From contig JBFONV010000004.1 of NCBI GenBank assembly GCA_040779335.1, positions 124,001 to 188,000 on the forward strand: a stretch of 64,000 bases of DNA. Direction: 5' to 3'. Both the position numbers and the translations under genes were made by a program. The notes beneath the pieces were generated by a model. That model did not search any database. It had not been told where the DNA came from and saw nothing but the letters and a program-made list of their open reading frames with translations. Origin of the DNA: JBFONV01 sp040779335 (lineage in GTDB: Bacteria; Pseudomonadota; Gammaproteobacteria; Enterobacterales; Alteromonadaceae). Shown here one piece after another: positions 60,767-64,000 of this stretch. How positions within the stretch are numbered: position 1 is the stretch's first letter; each line of letters starts with the position of its first letter.

Positions 60767-60793
60767 AACAATTAAATTTTTACGAGGTGTATT

Positions 60794-61582
60794 ATGAATC
60801 CAGCATTGTGGATCAGTAAAACAGGTTTAGACGCGCAGACAAAAGATATCGCGGTTATTTCTAATAACCTTGCCAACGCTAGTACCGTGGGTTTTAAAAA
60901 GAGCCGGGCAGTCTTTGAAGACTTACTTTATCAAACCATTAATCAGCCTGGTGGGCGTTCTGCGCAAGATACAGAAATGCCGTCGGGATTAATGTTAGGT
61001 GCCGGTACTAAAGTGGTTGCTACTCAAAAAATTCATAGTCAGGGCGATATGCTTACCACTGATAACTCGTTGGATTTAATGATCCAAGGGGAAGGTTTTT
61101 TTGAAATACAAATGCCAGACGGCACGTCTGCTTATTCGCGAAATGGTCAATTTACCATGGATGAAGAAGGGAATGTGGTAACGCCGGGGGCTGGTTATTT
61201 ACTACAACCTCAAATCACCGTACCTCAAGATGCATTAAATATTATTGTTTCACAAGACGGTGAAGTGTCGGTGCGTCTGCAAGGACAAGCAGAAAATGCG
61301 GTAATTGGTCAAATTAATACCGTCAATTTTATTAATCCCACTGGTTTGCAACCGGTAGGACAAAATTTATATATAGAAACAGCTGTTAGTGGTGCACCGC
61401 AAGAAGGTGTTCCAGGTCTTGAGGGGTATGGCATGTTGGTACAAGGTGCATTGGAAACCTCGAATGTGAATACCACTGAAGAATTAGTGAATTTGATAGA
61501 GAGTCAACGTGTTTATGAAATGAACTCAAAGGTTATTTCAGCCGTTGATCAAATGCTTAGTTACATTAACCAACAATTATAG
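60794..61582 (+). CDS. flgG: flagellar distal rod protein FlgG
   Basis: 262 residues, the standard length. MNPALWISKTGLDAQTKDIAVISNNLANASTVGFKKSRAVFEDLLYQTINQPGGRSAQDTEMPSGLMLGAGTKVV is the FlgG signature, and ALETSNVNTTEELVNLIESQRVYEMNSKVISAVDQMLSYINQ the C-terminal one. ACGAGGTG ribosome binding site before the ATG. Confidence 0.96.
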   Translation: MNPALWISKTGLDAQTKDIAVISNNLANASTVGFKKSRAVFEDLLYQTINQPGGRSAQDTEMPSGLMLGAGTKVVATQKIHSQGDMLTTDNSLDLMIQGEGFFEIQMPDGTSAYSRNGQFTMDEEGNVVTPGAGYLLQPQITVPQDALNIIVSQDGEVSVRLQGQAENAVIGQINTVNFINPTGLQPVGQNLYIETAVSGAPQEGVPGLEGYGMLVQGALETSNVNTTEELVNLIESQRVYEMNSKVISAVDQMLSYINQQL

Positions 61583-61599
61583 TGGTTAAGGAGTTGATA

Positions 61600-62295
61600 A
61601 TGAAAAGTTCGATGTCCATGGCGATTTTCATAGTGGTGATATTGGTCATGTTTACAGGGTGCGCCAGTGTTGAACAAGCTAAAGTATTGCCGAACGATCC
61701 TGACTTTGCTCCTATCTTACCTGAAATGGAAGAAGAGCCAATAGTGCCTACGGGGTCACTTTTCAAACCTAACTATGTCAATAATATTTACTCTGATTCT
61801 AAAGCTCATCGTGTTGGTGACATTATTTCAGTAATTTTAAGCGAAAGTACTCAAGCACAAAAAAATGCAAAGACTGAACTTAAAAAAGACAGCAGTGCCA
61901 CGCTAGATCCGGTCATTGGCTTAGGAGGTAATGCGGTCAACTTTAAAAACGATGCAATTCAATTTGGTGTAAATCAAACATCTGACTTCAAGGGCGACTC
62001 TAAAACCAACCAAGGTAACAGCTTAAGTGGCAATATATCGGTGCATGTGTTGAAAGTTCTGCCAAACGGCAATTTAATGATCCGTGGAGAGAAATGGTTA
62101 ACGTTAAATAACGGCGATGAATATGTACGTCTTACCGGCATTATTCGTGCACAAGATATTACCGCCAATAATACCATTGTTTCAAGTAAAGTTGCTAACG
62201 CCCGCATTCAATATGCAGGAACGGGATCCTTTGCTGAAGTGCAAGAGCAAGGTTGGTTATCACAATTTTTCAATAGCTCATGGTGGCCTTTGTAG
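61600..62295 (+). CDS. flgH: flagellar L-ring lipoprotein FlgH
   Basis: 231 residues from the ATG at 61600, seven bases after AAGGAG; an earlier frame start at 61582 overlaps the flgG stop and lacks a site. Signal with lipobox FTGC, then SLFKPNYVNNIYSDSKAHRVGDIISVILSESTQAQKNAKTELKKDSS, and NLMIRGEKWLTLNNGDEYVRLTGIIRAQDI. Forms the outer-membrane L ring. Confidence 0.95.
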   Translation: MKSSMSMAIFIVVILVMFTGCASVEQAKVLPNDPDFAPILPEMEEEPIVPTGSLFKPNYVNNIYSDSKAHRVGDIISVILSESTQAQKNAKTELKKDSSATLDPVIGLGGNAVNFKNDAIQFGVNQTSDFKGDSKTNQGNSLSGNISVHVLKVLPNGNLMIRGEKWLTLNNGDEYVRLTGIIRAQDITANNTIVSSKVANARIQYAGTGSFAEVQEQGWLSQFFNSSWWPL

Positions 62296-62314
62296 GGCGT
62301 AAGGTAGGTAGTAT

Positions 62315-63412
62315 ATGAACACTCTTATAAAAACAGTGATATTGCTGGTCGCTACTTGTGCTTTATCAGGACAAACCAATGCGCAACGTATAAAAGATTT
62401 GGCCGATGTAGCGGGGGTCCGCTCCAACCAATTGGTAGGGTATGGTTTAGTGGTTGGTTTACCTGGTACGGGCGAACAAAGCCCATTCACTGAACAAAGC
62501 TTTAAAACTATGTTGAGCAATTTCGGTATCACCATGCCGGATAACTTAAAGCCTAAAATTAAAAACGTTGCCGCAGTGGCAGTGCATGCGGAACTGCCTG
62601 CATTTACTAAAGCGGGACAAACCATTGATGTCACTGTTTCTTCAATGGGCAGTGCGGGAAGTTTGCGCGGTGGTACGTTATTACAAACTATTTTAATGGG
62701 AATTGATGGTAATCCCTATGCGGTAGCACAGGGGAGTTTAGTGGTTAGTGGTTTAGGCGCTGAAGGATTAGATGGTTCTAAGATACTGGTTAATACGCCT
62801 ACTGTCGGCAGAATTTCTAATGGCGCTATTGTTGAGCGCGAAGTTAAATCACCATTTACCTCAGGTGACTATATTACTTTTAATTTGCATCAATCGGATT
62901 TTTCAACCGCACAAGCATTATCTAATAGTATCAATGATTTTATTGCTGGTTCTGCCCGAGCTATTGATGCGACATCTGTGCGAGTAACAGCACCTAGAGA
63001 TGCCGCCGACAGAGTTAGCTTTTTAGCAACGCTTGAAAACTTGGAATTTGAGCCTGCATCACCAGCGGCAAAAATTATCGTTAACTCTCGCACCGGAACT
63101 ATTGTTATCGGAGCTAATGTAAAATTGTTGCCTGCTGGTATTACCCATGGTGGTATTACCGTGACGATTAATGAAGTACAAGAGGTTTCTCAACCAGATG
63201 CATTTGCTGAAGGTACTACGGTCACGACTAATCAGTCAACCATTGAGGTGTCTCAGGATAATTCGAGAATGTTCGTCTTTAATCCAGGGGTAACATTAGA
63301 CACTTTAGTGCGAGCGATTAACGAAGTTGGGGCTGGGCCAGGAGATGTTATGGCGATTTTGGAAGCGCTTGATCAAGCGGGCGCTCTTCGAGGAGAGTTG
63401 ATCATTATTTAG
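62315..63412 (+). CDS. flgI: flagellar P-ring protein FlgI
   Basis: 365 residues with a signal peptide (to about TNAQ). AQRIKDLADVAGVRSNQLVGYGLVVGLPGTGEQSPFTEQSFKTMLSNFGI is the FlgI signature; GVTLDTLVRAINEVGAGPGDVMAILEALDQAGALRGELIII is its C-terminus. Forms the periplasmic P ring, helped by FlgA encoded 8 kb away. Confidence 0.96.
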   Translation: MNTLIKTVILLVATCALSGQTNAQRIKDLADVAGVRSNQLVGYGLVVGLPGTGEQSPFTEQSFKTMLSNFGITMPDNLKPKIKNVAAVAVHAELPAFTKAGQTIDVTVSSMGSAGSLRGGTLLQTILMGIDGNPYAVAQGSLVVSGLGAEGLDGSKILVNTPTVGRISNGAIVEREVKSPFTSGDYITFNLHQSDFSTAQALSNSINDFIAGSARAIDATSVRVTAPRDAADRVSFLATLENLEFEPASPAAKIIVNSRTGTIVIGANVKLLPAGITHGGITVTINEVQEVSQPDAFAEGTTVTTNQSTIEVSQDNSRMFVFNPGVTLDTLVRAINEVGAGPGDVMAILEALDQAGALRGELIII

Positions 63413-63456
63413 TATATGGATGATCTCCATATATTAAGTAATATCGGGAGTTTGAT

Positions 63457-64000
63457 ATGACCTCTAAAATTGCAGATACCCAGAACTTTTTCGATTTAAA
63501 TAGCCTAAATGCAATTAAGCAACAGTCGAAAAACGATGATAAAGAATCTAAAGAAGCGGCATTACAAAATGCGGCTAAGCAATTTGAAGCGATTTTCATG
63601 CAAATGCTATTGAAAAGCATGCGCAGTGCTCAAGACGTTTTAGAGTCAGACAGCCCATTCAATTCTGAATCAACTAAGTTTTATCGCGATATGCACGATA
63701 ACCAGCTCGCGATAGAGCTATCGAGTAACGGGTCGTTAGGATTATCAGATCTCATCGTAAGACAGTTAGGTGGCGATAGCGATAATTTCACACCAAGTAG
63801 CGTGTTGCGTAGCGATGGTAATCTAGATGCTCGGGGCTCGGTAAAACGCGCGGTTACTCCTACAGATGAGCCTGCTAATACATTGGTTAGCGCATCTGCT
63901 ATGACTGGTGATGCTAACTCGGCGCCAAATTCTCGTCATACACAAATTCCGTTTGTTGCCGATAAAGTAAAAGAGGTGAACTCTCCTATATTTGAACAAC
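63457..64000 (+). CDS. flgJ: flagellar rod-cap protein FlgJ (5' part)
   Basis: 181 codons are visible before the window edge; the gene continues to the right. CGGGAG lies six bases before the ATG. The rod-binding domain is present: ALQNAAKQFEAIFMQMLLKSMRSAQDVLESDSPFNSESTKFYRDMHDNQLAIELSSNGSLGLSDLIVRQL, matching FlgJ. A low-complexity linker follows. The C-terminal glucosaminidase domain, usual in gammaproteobacteria, would lie outside. Confidence 0.93.
   Translation, partial: MTSKIADTQNFFDLNSLNAIKQQSKNDDKESKEAALQNAAKQFEAIFMQMLLKSMRSAQDVLESDSPFNSESTKFYRDMHDNQLAIELSSNGSLGLSDLIVRQLGGDSDNFTPSSVLRSDGNLDARGSVKRAVTPTDEPANTLVSASAMTGDANSAPNSRHTQIPFVADKVKEVNSPIFEQ

Noticed and set aside
1..64000. CRISPR array, IS element or prophage
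   Set aside because: No regularly spaced direct repeats, transposases, integrases or phage structural genes are visible.

Overview
The window looks like chromosome of a marine gammaproteobacterium of the Alteromonadales, most likely Colwelliaceae (Colwellia/Thalassotalea type). This is an inference from the A+T-rich composition, the FlgT/FlgO/FlgP flagellar ring genes, EfpL, the epd-pgk-fba arrangement and the ECF sigma/ChrR photo-oxidative gene set. No database search was possible.

Layout. 1-4.2 kb: the end of an unidentified gene, a MipA/OmpV outer-membrane protein, an exported dienelactone-hydrolase-family enzyme, a 2OG-Fe(II) dioxygenase and two unknown genes. 4.3-18.4 kb: a photo-oxidative/lipid-stress regulon built around an ECF sigma factor and its ChrR-type zinc anti-sigma factor. 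It holds DUF2878, chalcone-isomerase-like and DUF3833 genes, a TIGR01777 epimerase, a fasciclin lipoprotein, a Lon-N-domain protein, then rpoE-chrR-DUF523/DUF1722-photolyase-NTF2-SDR-FAD oxidase-DUF1365-CFA-type methyltransferase. Five transcription units here carry the same promoter pattern, TGATCN-N16-CGTAWW (one with a single -35 mismatch), so the regulon can be read from the DNA. 18.5-24.1 kb: a dihaem cytochrome c/rhodanese fusion and a cluster of cupredoxin-like protein, GGDEF-EAL protein, DUF3034 protein and truncated-haemoglobin lipoprotein. 24.6-38.2 kb: mostly single genes, including a LysR regulator with palindromes, a MATE transporter, a second ECF sigma factor with a membrane partner, EfpL, an M14 peptidase, YjeH/Lrp, two secreted metalloprotease-like proteins and DUF2750.

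38.3-46.9 kb is central carbon metabolism on the minus strand, transcribed tkt, epd, pgk, class I aldolase, class II aldolase, then mscS and a DUF481 outer-membrane protein. Several of these genes are separated by intrinsic terminators. 47.4-49.8 kb, beside tRNA-Arg(CCT), is an A+T-rich island with a retron-like reverse transcriptase, an overlapping gene for a two-helix membrane protein, and a highly structured non-coding stretch upstream that could be the msr-msd RNA. This is the best candidate for an anti-phage system in the window.

50.2-64 kb is flagellar: flgT and flgO-flgP (divergent), flgA-flgM-flgN on the minus strand, cheV-cheR, flgBCDE, and flgFGHIJ running off the right edge. Sigma-54-type promoters with GG-N10-GC spacing precede flgT, flgO and flgF, and a weaker one precedes flgB.
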